A program made the translations under genes and the position numbers. 64,000 nucleotides of DNA from Anaerolineales bacterium (GTDB lineage: Bacteria > Chloroflexota > Anaerolineae > Anaerolineales > RBG-16-64-43), in NCBI GenBank assembly GCA_016932475.1, contig JAFGCU010000020.1, positions 1 through 64,000 on the forward strand. Reading direction: 5' to 3'. The stretch's first letter is position 1, and each line of letters begins with the position of its first letter. Positions 36,943 to 46,725 of this stretch are shown one piece after another. A model generated the notes under the pieces. That model had not been told where the DNA came from and searched no databases. It saw only the letters and a list, made by a program, of their open reading frames with translations.

Positions 36943-38325
36943 TTATTTCTCTTTTCGCGGACCGGTCGGATCAGCCGGATGGCTTCCCCCCGAAGCCGAA
37001 CTCGTGCCGATCCCGCGCGGATTCCATTTATTCGAATCCCGGTTCAACCGGTGTTCGACGCCGCCCCGGGCGTGCATCTTCGCCCAATCGATCGGTTCGA
37101 TCGCCAGCTCGTCGCCGTCCAGCAGGCCGGAAATGCCCGACTGCCCCGGTTCCGCGCGCTTGCGCTTGCATTCCGCGCATTCGGCCGGATCGTGCGCGGA
37201 ATAGGCCGTCGGTTCTTCGTAACTCGAGATGTAGCCTTCGAAATTCCGCAGGGCGACGCGGTGATCCGACATGCTCAGCAGGTAATTCGGCCCGAGCGGG
37301 ATTTTTCCGCCGCCGCCGGGCGCATCGACGACATAGGTGGGAACCGCGAAGCCGGAAGTGTGTCCGCGCAAGCCCTCGATGATCTCAATCCCCTTCGAAA
37401 CCGGCGTCCGGAAATGCCCCGCGCCCTCGACCAGGTCGCATTGGTATAGGTAATACGGGCGGACGCGGATCCGCACCAGGTCCTGCACCAGCCGGCGCTG
37501 GATATGCACGCAATCGTTCACTCCCGCCAGCAGGACCGACTGGTTTCCGAGCGGCACTCCCGCGCGGGTGAGTTTATCCGCGGCGGCCGCGAGTTCCGGC
37601 GTGATTTCGTTCGGATGGTTGACGTGAATGTTAAACCAGATGGGATGGTACCGCCCGAGCATGGCGCACAGGTCGTCGTCCACTCGCATAGGCATGAACA
37701 CCGGCACGCGCGACCCGATCCGGATGATCTCCACGTGGGAAATCTCCCGCAGGCTCGCGATCAGGTTTTCCAGAATCTTCGGCGCAAGCGTCAGCGGATC
37801 CCCGCCCGAGAGCAGCACGTCGCGGATCTGCGGTGTGGCGCGGATGTAATCCAGCTGTTCTTCGTATTCACTCGAGGAGAATTGCGCCGAGGGATCCCCG
37901 ACGATCCGCGAGCGGGTGCAATAGCGGCAGTAGGACGCGCACTGGGTCGTGACCAGCATCAGCACCCGGTCCGGGTAGCGGTGCACCAGCCCCGGCACGG
38001 GGGAATGCCGGTCCTCGGCAAGGGAATCCTCCATCATCGCCGTGAAGGGCACGAGCTCCGCCGCAGTGGGGATCACCTGGCGGCGGATGGGGTCGGCCGG
38101 GTCTTCCGGGCGGATGAGGGAGGCGAAGTACGGGGTGACGTCGACGCGGAACAGATCGCCCGCGGCAAGCGCGGCGCGTTCGCTTTCGGTGAGCGGGAAC
38201 ACCCGCTCCAACTCATCCGCCTTGTTCAAGCGGTGGCTGAGCTGCCAGTGCCAATCGTTCCACTGCGCATCCGGGACGTCCCGGAAAACGGGCGCGCGGC
38301 GCGGGCCTCCCGGTGGATTGGTCAT
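36943..38325 (-). CDS. KamA family radical SAM protein (lysine 2,3-aminomutase-like)
   Basis: CASYCRYCTRSRIVG (CxxxCxxC), DVLLSGGDPLTL, VLLAGVNDC, RPYYLYQCDLVEGAGHFRTPVSKGIEIIEGLRGHTSGFAVPTYVVDAPGGGGKIPLGPNY. Confidence 0.95.
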   Translation of the reverse strand: MTNPPGGPRRAPVFRDVPDAQWNDWHWQLSHRLNKADELERVFPLTESERAALAAGDLFRVDVTPYFASLIRPEDPADPIRRQVIPTAAELVPFTAMMEDSLAEDRHSPVPGLVHRYPDRVLMLVTTQCASYCRYCTRSRIVGDPSAQFSSSEYEEQLDYIRATPQIRDVLLSGGDPLTLAPKILENLIASLREISHVEIIRIGSRVPVFMPMRVDDDLCAMLGRYHPIWFNIHVNHPNEITPELAAAADKLTRAGVPLGNQSVLLAGVNDCVHIQRRLVQDLVRIRVRPYYLYQCDLVEGAGHFRTPVSKGIEIIEGLRGHTSGFAVPTYVVDAPGGGGKIPLGPNYLLSMSDHRVALRNFEGYISSYEEPTAYSAHDPAECAECKRKRAEPGQSGISGLLDGDELAIEPIDWAKMHARGGVEHRLNRDSNKWNPRGIGTSSASGGSHPADPTGPRKEK

Positions 38326-38364
38326 TCGCCCCTCCCGGTGCAGCGGGTGGCCGCGCGCGGGTGC

Positions 38365-38532
38365 TTATTTCGATGAAACATTCGCCCCTGGGTTGAGTTT
38401 AAGAATCTTCGCGGCGATCGCGGCGCGCGCCTTCGAATCCTTGGCATCCGCCAGGCGCTTCTTCAGGAATTCCATTTTCGACCGTTTCTGCCGGCGGCGC
38501 GAAATTTCCCGATCCCGTTCTGTTTTCGGCAT
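38365..38532 (-). CDS. Small basic protein, DUF6800-like
   Basis: MPKTERDREISRRRQKRSKMEFLKKRLADAKDSKARAAIAAKILKLNPGANVSSK. Confidence 0.65.
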   Translation of the reverse strand: MPKTERDREISRRRQKRSKMEFLKKRLADAKDSKARAAIAAKILKLNPGANVSSK

Positions 38533-38854
38533 AGCATCCTCCGAACTGCTTTCCCAAGATGCGGAAAAGTATATCCCCTTTCGCGGCGATCGAACAGAGG
38601 ACATTCCGCTGACCGCAACGGTTCCTCCTCGCGCGCGAAGGCGGCGGCGCGGAAGGGATCCTCATCCGAGGATGCCTTCTCCGGAAAACGAAGTTCCTTG
38701 CGCGCCCCGCGCCGTCGCGGAAAGACTCCCGCCCTGCTGGAAAAATCGGGCTGGTATAATCCCCGCAGGATATTGTTCCGCATGTCGATCGCCGCGGTTG
38801 GAAAACAATCCGCGCGAATCGGGATCCTCCCGGGACGGGATATCGGCCATCGCC

Positions 38855-39178
38855 ATGGATGTAAAACAGCTCACCGAGGCTATGCACCGGTTCGTCCGGT
38901 CCAAAGGCTGGTACGCCGCAGATTCCCCGCGTCCGCAAACCCCGCGCAACCTCGCGATTTCCCTCTCCCTCGAAGCCGCGGAAGTCCTGGAACATTTCCA
39001 ATGGGACGACCGCGCGGATCCGGATATAAAGGAAGAGCTCGCCGACACGGCGCTGTACCTGCTTCAGCTCTCCTCCGTCCTCGGGATCGACCTGGAACAG
39101 GCTGTCCTCGAAAAACTGGAAACCAACGCCAAACGATCCTGGCCTGCCCCTTCCCCGGCGCCGAAGGACCGCAAATGA
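38855..39178 (+). CDS. MazG-like nucleotide pyrophosphohydrolase
   Basis: MDVKQLTEAMHRFVRSKGWYA...NLAISLSLEAAEVLEHFQW...EELADTALYLLQLSSVLGIDLEQAV. Confidence 0.9.
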   Translation: MDVKQLTEAMHRFVRSKGWYAADSPRPQTPRNLAISLSLEAAEVLEHFQWDDRADPDIKEELADTALYLLQLSSVLGIDLEQAVLEKLETNAKRSWPAPSPAPKDRK

Positions 39179-39852
39179 ACCCCCCGGCCGCCCGGACCAT
39201 TCTTTGCGTCAGCGACGAAATATCCGAGCGCCTGAATTCCTGCCAGGCCCCGCAGAAAACAGGAAAAGTCGATTTCATCATCAGCTGCGGGGACCTGCCC
39301 TTCGATTATCTGGAATTCCTGATGACCTGCTTCAACACCCCGATGTATTACGTCCTCGGAAATCACGACGGCGAGGGCTTTTTTCGCGAATGCGGACAGG
39401 TGGATTACCGGCCTGACGCGGGCGACAGCATCGACGGGAGCGCGTTGCAAGCGAAGGGAATTTTAATTGCCGGCCTGGGCGGGAGCATCCGCTACGGATT
39501 TACGCTGAAGAACCAGTACACCGAGGCGGAAATGTGGCGGCGGGTGCTGAGGCTCACCCCGCAGCTGCTTTCCAACCAGGTGCGTTACGGCCGCCGGCTG
39601 GATATTTTCGTGGCGCATTCGCCCGCCCGCGGCGTGCACGAGGGGGAAGACTCGGCCCACAAGGGATACGCCGCCTTCCGCTGGCTGTTGGAGTGGGCTA
39701 AACCGCGCTGGATGCTGCACGGCCACTCGCAATTCATCCGCCCGCCGAAATCGCTTCAGACCCGGGTCGGTTCAACCGATGTGATTTACATCCCCCCGTA
39801 CCGCCTTCTGCAGTGGGACGTCGCGGCGGATGCCCACCCGCCCCCCGGTTAA
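39175..39852 (+). CDS. Metallophosphoesterase
   Basis: ATG overlaps the MazG stop; VDFIISCGDLPFDYLEFL, YVLGNHDGEGF, DIFVAHSPARGVHEG, MLHGHSQFI. Confidence 0.9.
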   Translation: MNPPAARTILCVSDEISERLNSCQAPQKTGKVDFIISCGDLPFDYLEFLMTCFNTPMYYVLGNHDGEGFFRECGQVDYRPDAGDSIDGSALQAKGILIAGLGGSIRYGFTLKNQYTEAEMWRRVLRLTPQLLSNQVRYGRRLDIFVAHSPARGVHEGEDSAHKGYAAFRWLLEWAKPRWMLHGHSQFIRPPKSLQTRVGSTDVIYIPPYRLLQWDVAADAHPPPG

Positions 39853-39870
39853 CCCGAAGGGAATCCGCGC

Positions 39871-40449
39871 ATGCCAGTCTCCCGTAACCGGTTTGTTGTT
39901 GGAGTGTTTGGGGCGGCATTCCTCGAAGAAAGCCATCCGGCATTCCAGACGGCATTCACACTCGGCTCGGAAATCGCACGCCGCGGGTGGGTGACGGCGA
40001 GCGGCGGCTACGGCGGGACGATGGCGGCGGCCAGCCGCGGGGCGGCCGAGGCGGGCGGGCACACCATCGGCGTGACGTGCGGGACGCTCCACCGCGCCGG
40101 GCGCCGCGCCAATCCCTGGATCCGGGAAGAAATCCACCGCCCCACCGTGCGCGCAAGGCTGACGACGCTGGTGGGCTTGGCGGATGCATGTGTGGCGCTC
40201 GATGGGGGTATCGGCACGCTGACGGAGATCGCATTCGGCGCGGTGCAGATTCAAACCGGCGAGTTATCCCCGCGCCCGCTGGTGCTGATGGGGAAGGTTT
40301 GGGATGAAACGTTTCAGACGTTTTTCCGATCCGCGGGGCCGCATATAAAGGCAGCCGACCGGGCGTTGTTCTCATTTGTTTCTTCTCCGACGGAAGCGGT
40401 TGCAATCATTCAAAAGCATTTCGATCGACTGGCCGGCCCAAGCCATTAG
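39871..40449 (+). CDS. LOG / SLOG-fold family protein
   Basis: VVGVFGAAF, ARRGWVTASGGYGGTMAAASRGAAEAGGHTIGVTC, ALDGGIGTLTEIAFG (modified PGGxGTxxE). Confidence 0.85.
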   Translation: MPVSRNRFVVGVFGAAFLEESHPAFQTAFTLGSEIARRGWVTASGGYGGTMAAASRGAAEAGGHTIGVTCGTLHRAGRRANPWIREEIHRPTVRARLTTLVGLADACVALDGGIGTLTEIAFGAVQIQTGELSPRPLVLMGKVWDETFQTFFRSAGPHIKAADRALFSFVSSPTEAVAIIQKHFDRLAGPSH

Positions 40450-40672
40450 TTCCTATTCTCCAGTTCTGGTTTCCACTTTCCGGTATTCGCAGCCGTCCGG
40501 CCCAACCCGCTCCCATTCCCTGCCTCCTTCCCATTTCTCTTTCCTGCCCCGCCCCCCGATCTTCCCCTCGGAAAAACACCGAGGTTCAGACGGGGAGAGG
40601 AGGTACGGTTGGCGTCCATCATCGAACCGGTTATCATTGCGGGGTCAATCCATCCCCGAAGGAGTCACACCG

Positions 40673-42109
40673 ATGCCCGAAGATCGCCTGCCCTCGCGCG
40701 CCGAGGATTTTTCCGAATGGTACAACCAGCTTGTGCTGCGGGCCGAACTGGCCGACTACGCCCCGGTCCGCGGCTGCATGGTGGTGCGCCCGTACGGCTG
40801 GGCGCTGTGGGAAGCCATCACCCGCGAACTGGACCGCCGCTTCAAGGCCACCGGCCACGTCAACGCCGGCTTTCCGATGTTTATCCCAAAATCGTTCCTG
40901 GAAAAAGAGAAGGAACATGTGGAGGGGTTCTCCCCGGAACTGGCGGTGGTGACAATCGGCGGCGGGGAGGAACTCGAGGAACCGCTGGCCGTCCGGCCGA
41001 CCTCGGAGACGATCATCGGCCACATGTATGCCAAGTGGGTTAAATCCTATCGCGACCTGCCGATCCTGATCAACCTGTGGAACAGCGTCGTGCGCTGGGA
41101 AAAACGCACCAAGCTCTTCCTGCGCACGACCGAATTCTACTGGCAGGAGGGGCATACCGCGCACGCCACGGCCCAGGAAGCGGACGAGGAAACCCTGCGC
41201 ATGCTGGATATTTACGCCGACTTCGCCGAGAACGAAGCCGCCGTCCCGGTCATCCGCGGCCGCAAGAGCGACAGCGAGAAGTTTGCCGGCGCCGCCTGCA
41301 CCTACGCGATCGAAGCCATGATGGGCGACGGCAAGGCGCTCCAATCCGCCACTTCGCACAACCTCGGGCAGAACTTCGCGAAAGCATTTAACATCCAGTA
41401 CCTGGACGAGCAGAACAGCCAGCAATATGCCTGGACCACATCCTGGGGGCTCTCGACCCGCTTCATCGGCGCGATCATCATGGTTCACGGCGACGACACG
41501 GGCCTGATCCTTCCTCCGCGCCTGGCGCCGACCCAGGCGGTCATCGTGCCGATCTGGCGCAAAGAGGAGGAAAAGTCGGCGGTCACGGAGAAGGCGCTGC
41601 AACTGGAGCAGGAACTCCGGCAGACGTACCGCGTGCGGGTCGACCTGCGCGACGGGCTGACGCCCGGTTATAAATTCAACGACTGGGAGATGCGCGGCGT
41701 ACCGGTCCGCATCGAAATCGGCCCGCGCGATCTTGCCGCGGGAACGGTTGCGCTGGCGCGGCGCGACCGGCCGGGCCGCGAGGGCAAGACCACCGCAGCC
41801 TGGGATGGGCTGCCGCAATCGGTCGGCGCCCTGCTGGACGAGATTCAGCTGGCGTTGCTCGCCCGGGCGAAGAAGTTCCGCGACGATCACACCCAGGACC
41901 CGGCCGATTACGACGGTTTCCGCGGCGCCGTCGAGCAGGGGTTCGCCGTATCCTGGTGGTGCGGCGACGCGGCCTGCGAGGAAAAGGTCAAGGAAGACAC
42001 CAAAGCCACCATCCGCTGCATCCCCCTGGAGCAACCGGACGGAAAAGGGCGCTGCCTCGTCTGCGGCAAAGATGCTTCCCGGAAAGCCGTCTTCGGGAAA
42101 GCGTATTAA
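40673..42109 (+). CDS. proS: Proline--tRNA ligase (short, eukaryote/archaeal-type)
   Basis: MPEDRLPSRAEDFSEWYNQLVLRAELADYAPVRGCMVVRPYGWALWEAI, RPTSETIIGHMYAKWV, LRTTEFYWQEGHTAHAT. Confidence 0.95.
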   Translation: MPEDRLPSRAEDFSEWYNQLVLRAELADYAPVRGCMVVRPYGWALWEAITRELDRRFKATGHVNAGFPMFIPKSFLEKEKEHVEGFSPELAVVTIGGGEELEEPLAVRPTSETIIGHMYAKWVKSYRDLPILINLWNSVVRWEKRTKLFLRTTEFYWQEGHTAHATAQEADEETLRMLDIYADFAENEAAVPVIRGRKSDSEKFAGAACTYAIEAMMGDGKALQSATSHNLGQNFAKAFNIQYLDEQNSQQYAWTTSWGLSTRFIGAIIMVHGDDTGLILPPRLAPTQAVIVPIWRKEEEKSAVTEKALQLEQELRQTYRVRVDLRDGLTPGYKFNDWEMRGVPVRIEIGPRDLAAGTVALARRDRPGREGKTTAAWDGLPQSVGALLDEIQLALLARAKKFRDDHTQDPADYDGFRGAVEQGFAVSWWCGDAACEEKVKEDTKATIRCIPLEQPDGKGRCLVCGKDASRKAVFGKAY

Positions 42110-42111
42110 CC

Positions 42112-42903
42112 GTGCCCGCCATCAATATTTCGCGCTTGCGGCTCCAGGCGTTTGAGCTGGCCGGATTGCTCGAGGATCACGCCGCATTCCAGAAGTCCCT
42201 CCGTGCGCTCCTGGACGAGAATTCCCACCGCCTGCTGCGGCGCGGACGGTCGATGGCCATACGCAGCGCGCTTCCCGCCTGGGACGTTCCAGGCATCCTG
42301 ATCCGCGAACTGGAGGCGGCGCTGATTCCCGCCGCCCGGGAAAAAAACGCGGGCGTGATCGCCGCGGCGGCCGCGGTCTGGACGGCCGGCAAGCTCGAAG
42401 AGAAACAGCTCGCCGCGTACCTCGCCGGCCTTTCCCGCAGTTCCGGCGACGTGCGGACCCTGCTCCTGCAGTGGCTTGAGGAGACGAACGATCCGGCAGT
42501 ATTGCAGGATCTCGCCGTGCATACCTGCTCTCCGCTTCGAACCTCCAACCTGCTGTTGTTCCGCGCCGACATCCGGACCTGGATCGAAGCCCGCGAACCT
42601 CCGCGCCGCCGGTTCGGCTGGATGGCGCTGCGGGCATGGACGGACGAGAAGACCTCCGAATCCGTTTTTGCCGCCTTCGAATTGCTCCCTCTGGTTTTTT
42701 CGGAAACGGATCCGGAAACGATGCGGCTGGCGTCCGGGCTATTGGCACGGCTGGCGGAATTCTATCCGCAGGAAACGCAGGGATGGATGTCTGAATTCAC
42801 TCCAATACAGCTGCAGCAGGGACGCAAATTCCTGCGGATGGCGGTTCCCCAACTCCCCGAGGAACCGGCCGCATTCCTGCGCGACCTGTTGCATGGGGAT
42901 TGA
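42112..42903 (+). CDS. Hypothetical alpha-helical repeat protein
   Basis: GTG start immediately after proS; helical Leu/Ala-rich HEAT-like pattern; no motif recognised. Confidence 0.6.
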   Translation: MPAINISRLRLQAFELAGLLEDHAAFQKSLRALLDENSHRLLRRGRSMAIRSALPAWDVPGILIRELEAALIPAAREKNAGVIAAAAAVWTAGKLEEKQLAAYLAGLSRSSGDVRTLLLQWLEETNDPAVLQDLAVHTCSPLRTSNLLLFRADIRTWIEAREPPRRRFGWMALRAWTDEKTSESVFAAFELLPLVFSETDPETMRLASGLLARLAEFYPQETQGWMSEFTPIQLQQGRKFLRMAVPQLPEEPAAFLRDLLHGD

Positions 42904-42957
42904 AAAAATGCCGCGGTCTCCGCATCCCGCCACCTTTGCCCTCTGCATTCGGGCTTC

Positions 42958-43359
42958 ATGCCGGATCATCCGGCCGGAAAAGGCGCCGTTGTGACAACCG
43001 GGAACAGACAGCTCGGAAATCGCGGTGAAGAAACGGCCGCCGACCATCTATCCAAATCGGGGTATGAAATCCTCAAGCGCAATGTGCGGACCCCCTACGG
43101 AGAACTGGATTTGATAACCCGGCAGGCGGGATCCACCGTTTTCATCGAGGTGAAAACACGCCGCAGCCGGACGCACGGCCTCCCGGAGGAGGCGGTCACA
43201 CCGCGCAAGCGCAGTCATCTCCTGGCTTCCGCGCAATATTTCCTCCAGCAGCATGCGCTATCCGATTCGCCGTGGCGAATCGATGTGGTGGCGGTTGAAT
43301 TGGATTCATCCGGAACCCTCAAGCGGCTTGAGGTATTTGAGAATGCCGTTCACGCCTGA
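42958..43359 (+). CDS. YraN family (UPF0102) putative endonuclease
   Basis: GNRGEETAADHLSKSGYEILKRNVRTPYGELDLITRQAGSTVFIEVKTRRSRTHG. Confidence 0.92.
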   Translation: MPDHPAGKGAVVTTGNRQLGNRGEETAADHLSKSGYEILKRNVRTPYGELDLITRQAGSTVFIEVKTRRSRTHGLPEEAVTPRKRSHLLASAQYFLQQHALSDSPWRIDVVAVELDSSGTLKRLEVFENAVHA

Positions 43360-44302
43360 CACAAATCCGCTTCCGCTGGTGGTTTTCATCGTCGGTCCGA
43401 CCGGCTCGGGGAAAAGCGCGGCCGCCGCGGTCCTGGCGCGGCGCCTGAGCGGCGAGATTATCTCGGCCGACAGTCGCCTGCTCTACCGGGGATTCGATAT
43501 CGGCACCGACAAACCTCCGCCGGCCGCCCGGGCCGCGGTACCGCATCACCTGATCGACGTCACCGATCCGGATAAACCCTGGAGCCTGGTGGAATATCAA
43601 TCCGCCGCGCGCGAGTGCATCCTTCAGATCCACGCCCGCCGGCGGCTGCCGCTGTGCGTCGGCGGAACCGGGCAGTACGTGCGCGCGCTCCTGGAGGGAT
43701 GGGAAATTCCGCCCGCGGTTTCCAGCCCGGATTTCCGGATTCGGCTCGAGGACCGGGCTGCCCGGGAAGGCTCCGCGGCCCTGTATGCGGAATTGGAGCA
43801 GGCCGATCCGGCCGCCGCCGCGCGGATCGATCCGCGCAACGTTCGGCGCGTGGTCCGTGCGCTGGAAGTCGTCCTGTCCACCGGGAAGCCGTTTTCCGCG
43901 CTGCGCCGCAAGGGCGCGGTCGGATTTCGTCCGTTGGTTACCGGCCTGAGCCTCCCGCGGCCCGAATTGTACGCACGGGTGGACGCCCGGATCGACTCCA
44001 TGCTCGCCGCGGGTTGGATCGAGGAAGTGCGCGGACTCCTGGCGCGCGGATACGCCCCCGCGCTGCCGGCCTTCTCCGCCCTCGGATACGGTCAGATTGT
44101 CCGCCACATTCATGGCGAGCTCTCGCTGGACGATTGTGTCATGGAAATCCGGCGCGCCACACGCCGCCTGATCCGCCATCAGGCAAACTGGTTCCGTCCC
44201 GATGATCCGAACATCCACTGGCTTGAATCCGGCCCGGATGCGGCCGCGAAGGCGGAACAAATCATCCGCACATCCGCCTCCGCCTGGAACCGGAACGGGT
44301 AA
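43343..44302 (+). CDS. miaA: tRNA dimethylallyltransferase
   Basis: Start MPFTPDTNPLPLVVFIVGPTGSGKSAAA (P-loop), EIISADSRLLYRGFDIGTDKP, PLCVGGTGQYVRALLEG. Confidence 0.95.
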   Translation: MPFTPDTNPLPLVVFIVGPTGSGKSAAAAVLARRLSGEIISADSRLLYRGFDIGTDKPPPAARAAVPHHLIDVTDPDKPWSLVEYQSAARECILQIHARRRLPLCVGGTGQYVRALLEGWEIPPAVSSPDFRIRLEDRAAREGSAALYAELEQADPAAAARIDPRNVRRVVRALEVVLSTGKPFSALRRKGAVGFRPLVTGLSLPRPELYARVDARIDSMLAAGWIEEVRGLLARGYAPALPAFSALGYGQIVRHIHGELSLDDCVMEIRRATRRLIRHQANWFRPDDPNIHWLESGPDAAAKAEQIIRTSASAWNRNG

Positions 44303-44337
44303 CCGCAACGCCTGCCCCGGTGGGGCAGGCGTTGCGG
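44303..44337. terminator. Perfect 16-bp-stem hairpin after miaA
   Basis: CCGCAACGCCTGCCCC-ggt-GGGGCAGGCGTTGCGG immediately after the miaA stop; no T tract. Confidence 0.6.
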
Positions 44338-44411
44338 TGAAAAGTATCTCGCGAGGGATTGGATTAAAAAAAACGCCCCGGACGGGCCGGGCGGGGAACA
44401 TGCCATACCGG

Positions 44412-45053
44412 TTACGCCGGCGGGGATTTCCGTTCGATCCGATATCCGCACTCGCATCGGACCGATCCGTCATCATCCAAAGGCCGGTTTCCAAGATATC
44501 TTCCGCACTTCGGGCATCGCGAGAAGAAGTTTCTTCGCAACCGCTGAAGGATCGATTGCCGGAAAAGAACATTCTTTTGGTCGCTGCGTTTCCGCAGCCA
44601 ATTCCAGATTTCAACCGCCGCCTGCGGCACCAGGACGACAGCCAGAAGAACCCCGATGATGATCCCCGCCGCCGGCACGTTGCCCACCCAAACGCTGAGA
44701 CCGTAATGCGCCGCGCCGACAGCCATGAACAACAGGCCGACACCCAGAAGTTTTACCGCCCCGACGAGGAAACGCCCGAGGATCTGCGGCAGGCTCCAAT
44801 AGCGGCGGTACAACTGCTGCAGGTCCTTTTTCAAATCCTCCAGGGAAATTTCCTGCTCCGATACCCGCCTGGCCTGCGCGGAGATATGGTAGAACTTTCC
44901 GTACACAGGAACGATCTCAAAACGGTTCTGATCCTCCCAGGCGATGCATTCGTTGAATACCCACGCCGAAGGCTTCTTCTCCAGGCGCTGATTATCCAGA
45001 ATTTTTCCGACTGCTTCCATCACCTCATCGGGTGATGCAGGGAGAAAGAGCAT
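44412..45053 (-). CDS. Hypothetical membrane protein with C-terminal zinc ribbon
   Basis: Start MLFLPASPDEV; two TM segments; C-terminal CPKCGRYLGNRPLDDDGSVRCECGYRIE. Confidence 0.65.
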   Translation of the reverse strand: MLFLPASPDEVMEAVGKILDNQRLEKKPSAWVFNECIAWEDQNRFEIVPVYGKFYHISAQARRVSEQEISLEDLKKDLQQLYRRYWSLPQILGRFLVGAVKLLGVGLLFMAVGAAHYGLSVWVGNVPAAGIIIGVLLAVVLVPQAAVEIWNWLRKRSDQKNVLFRQSILQRLRRNFFSRCPKCGRYLGNRPLDDDGSVRCECGYRIERKSPPA

Positions 45054-45301
45054 GGTTGATCCCTTTCCACATGGATTGACACGCGCCGCCCCGGATGACG
45101 TTCTCACCCGCAGGACCTCTGGCCGGTCCGGAGGAAACAAAGCGTGCTCCAACCGGAGCGGATGCCCGATACAATTCGCCGGATAATCCGGGATACCCAA
45201 TTTTATCCGGGAAGTACGCTTGATGCTGCAACCCGGAAAAACCCGCTGGCGCCCGCAATAAGAATCCCGGCCGGAAAACGCGGTTTTTCACGTCTTGGGG
45301 A

Positions 45302-45778
45302 TTATTTTTTTACGGGTTTTTTACCGCCGGTCAGGTCCGCAAAGAGCGGAAGATATCTTCCGAATCCGGCATCTTCCAATTCTTCCACCGGGATGAACCG
45401 CAGAGAGGCGGAGTTGATGCAATATCGTTTGCCGGTCGGCTGCGGGCCGTCGTCGAAGACGTGCCCCAGGTGGGAATCCGCCCGGCCCGAACGGACCTCG
45501 GTGCGCTCCCGGTCAAACGACCGGTCGATTTTAAAAATAAGTTCCGCGTCGTCCATCGGCCGGAGGAAGCTCGGCCATCCGGTGCCGGAATCAAATTTAT
45601 CCAGCGAACAGAAGAGCGGTTCGCCCGAGACCACATCCACGTAGATCCCGGCGCGATGGTTGTCCCAGTATTCATTCTGAAACGGTTTTTCGGTTAGCGA
45701 GCACTGGGTGACCTGGTACTGTTCGGGATCCAAACGGCGGCGAAGTTCGTCATCCGGCGGTTTGGCGTAATCGCTCAT
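45302..45778 (-). CDS. msrB: Peptide-methionine (R)-S-oxide reductase
   Basis: Start [70 protein letters not shown]. Confidence 0.95.
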   Translation of the reverse strand: MSDYAKPPDDELRRRLDPEQYQVTQCSLTEKPFQNEYWDNHRAGIYVDVVSGEPLFCSLDKFDSGTGWPSFLRPMDDAELIFKIDRSFDRERTEVRSGRADSHLGHVFDDGPQPTGKRYCINSASLRFIPVEELEDAGFGRYLPLFADLTGGKKPVKK

Positions 45779-45906
45779 GGAAGCCTCCGTAAAAAAGGGC
45801 GCCGCATCCCGGACCGGAGCCGGCACCGCTCCTTCAAATTTCATTATACCCACCGCCCGGCAGTCATGAATTAACCGGCCATGAAATAAAAAAAGCCGCG
45901 CGAAAA

Positions 45907-46725
45907 TCACCGGCGGTTTTTTTCCAGCCACCATTCTCCGGTTCGCTGCACCGCCACAACGGTAAGGGCGAGCGCCCCGCCCGCGGCCAGCGCCTGCCCG
46001 GGCGCCTGCCCGAACACCAACCGCGCTTCGGCCAGCATCCGGCCCCATTCGGGAACCGACGGCGCGCCGCCGAACCCGAGAAAAGTGAGCGATGCGACGT
46101 TTACCATCGCCCAGCCGAAGTGCAGCGCGCCGTACGCGGCCAGCGATCCGGAAATGTTCGGCAGCAGATGGCGGACCACCAGGCGGATTTTCCCGGCGCC
46201 GAGCGTGCGTGCCGCGAGCAAATATTCACGGCTGCGGATCTGACGCGCTTCGGCGCGCAGCAACCGCGCAAAAGTCGCGGCGCCGCCCAGACCCAGGGCG
46301 AGAATGACCGCCGCCTCCCCGGGACCGAGCGCGGAGAGTATCACAAGACCCAGGATCAACGCGGGCACGGCCAGGGCTGCATCCATCAACCGGCTTAGGA
46401 TCCGGTCTGCCCATCCGCCTGCGAATCCGGCCGCAATTCCCCACAGGCCGCCGAGCAGGATGGAGATGGCGGCCGCGCCGAACGCGGCAAGGAAAGTCCG
46501 CGCGCCGCCGGCGATCATCCGCCAGCCGAAATCTCTCCCCAGCATGTCCGTCCCCAGCCAGTGAACGCCGCTCGGCGGCTGCAGCGGAGATCCGGCGGCC
46601 GGCGCGGGGATCAGCCCAACAAGCAACCCACCCCCCAGCAGCAGGGCGATCCACGCGAATGCCGCCCAGGGGCGCGGATCGCGCACCGCCGGATTCGCCG
46701 CCGTCCACTTCCGGGATGCGCTCAT
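45907..46725 (-). CDS. Dipeptide-type ABC transporter permease (DppC-like)
   Basis: [69 protein letters not shown]. Confidence 0.93.
   Translation of the reverse strand: MSASRKWTAANPAVRDPRPWAAFAWIALLLGGGLLVGLIPAPAAGSPLQPPSGVHWLGTDMLGRDFGWRMIAGGARTFLAAFGAAAISILLGGLWGIAAGFAGGWADRILSRLMDAALAVPALILGLVILSALGPGEAAVILALGLGGAATFARLLRAEARQIRSREYLLAARTLGAGKIRLVVRHLLPNISGSLAAYGALHFGWAMVNVASLTFLGFGGAPSVPEWGRMLAEARLVFGQAPGQALAAGGALALTVVAVQRTGEWWLEKNRR

Noticed and set aside
45302-45778. MsrB as an inactive or selenocysteine variant, because the CxxC zinc motifs are missing
   Set aside because: Zinc-free MsrB forms are common and the catalytic RYCINSASL motif is intact.
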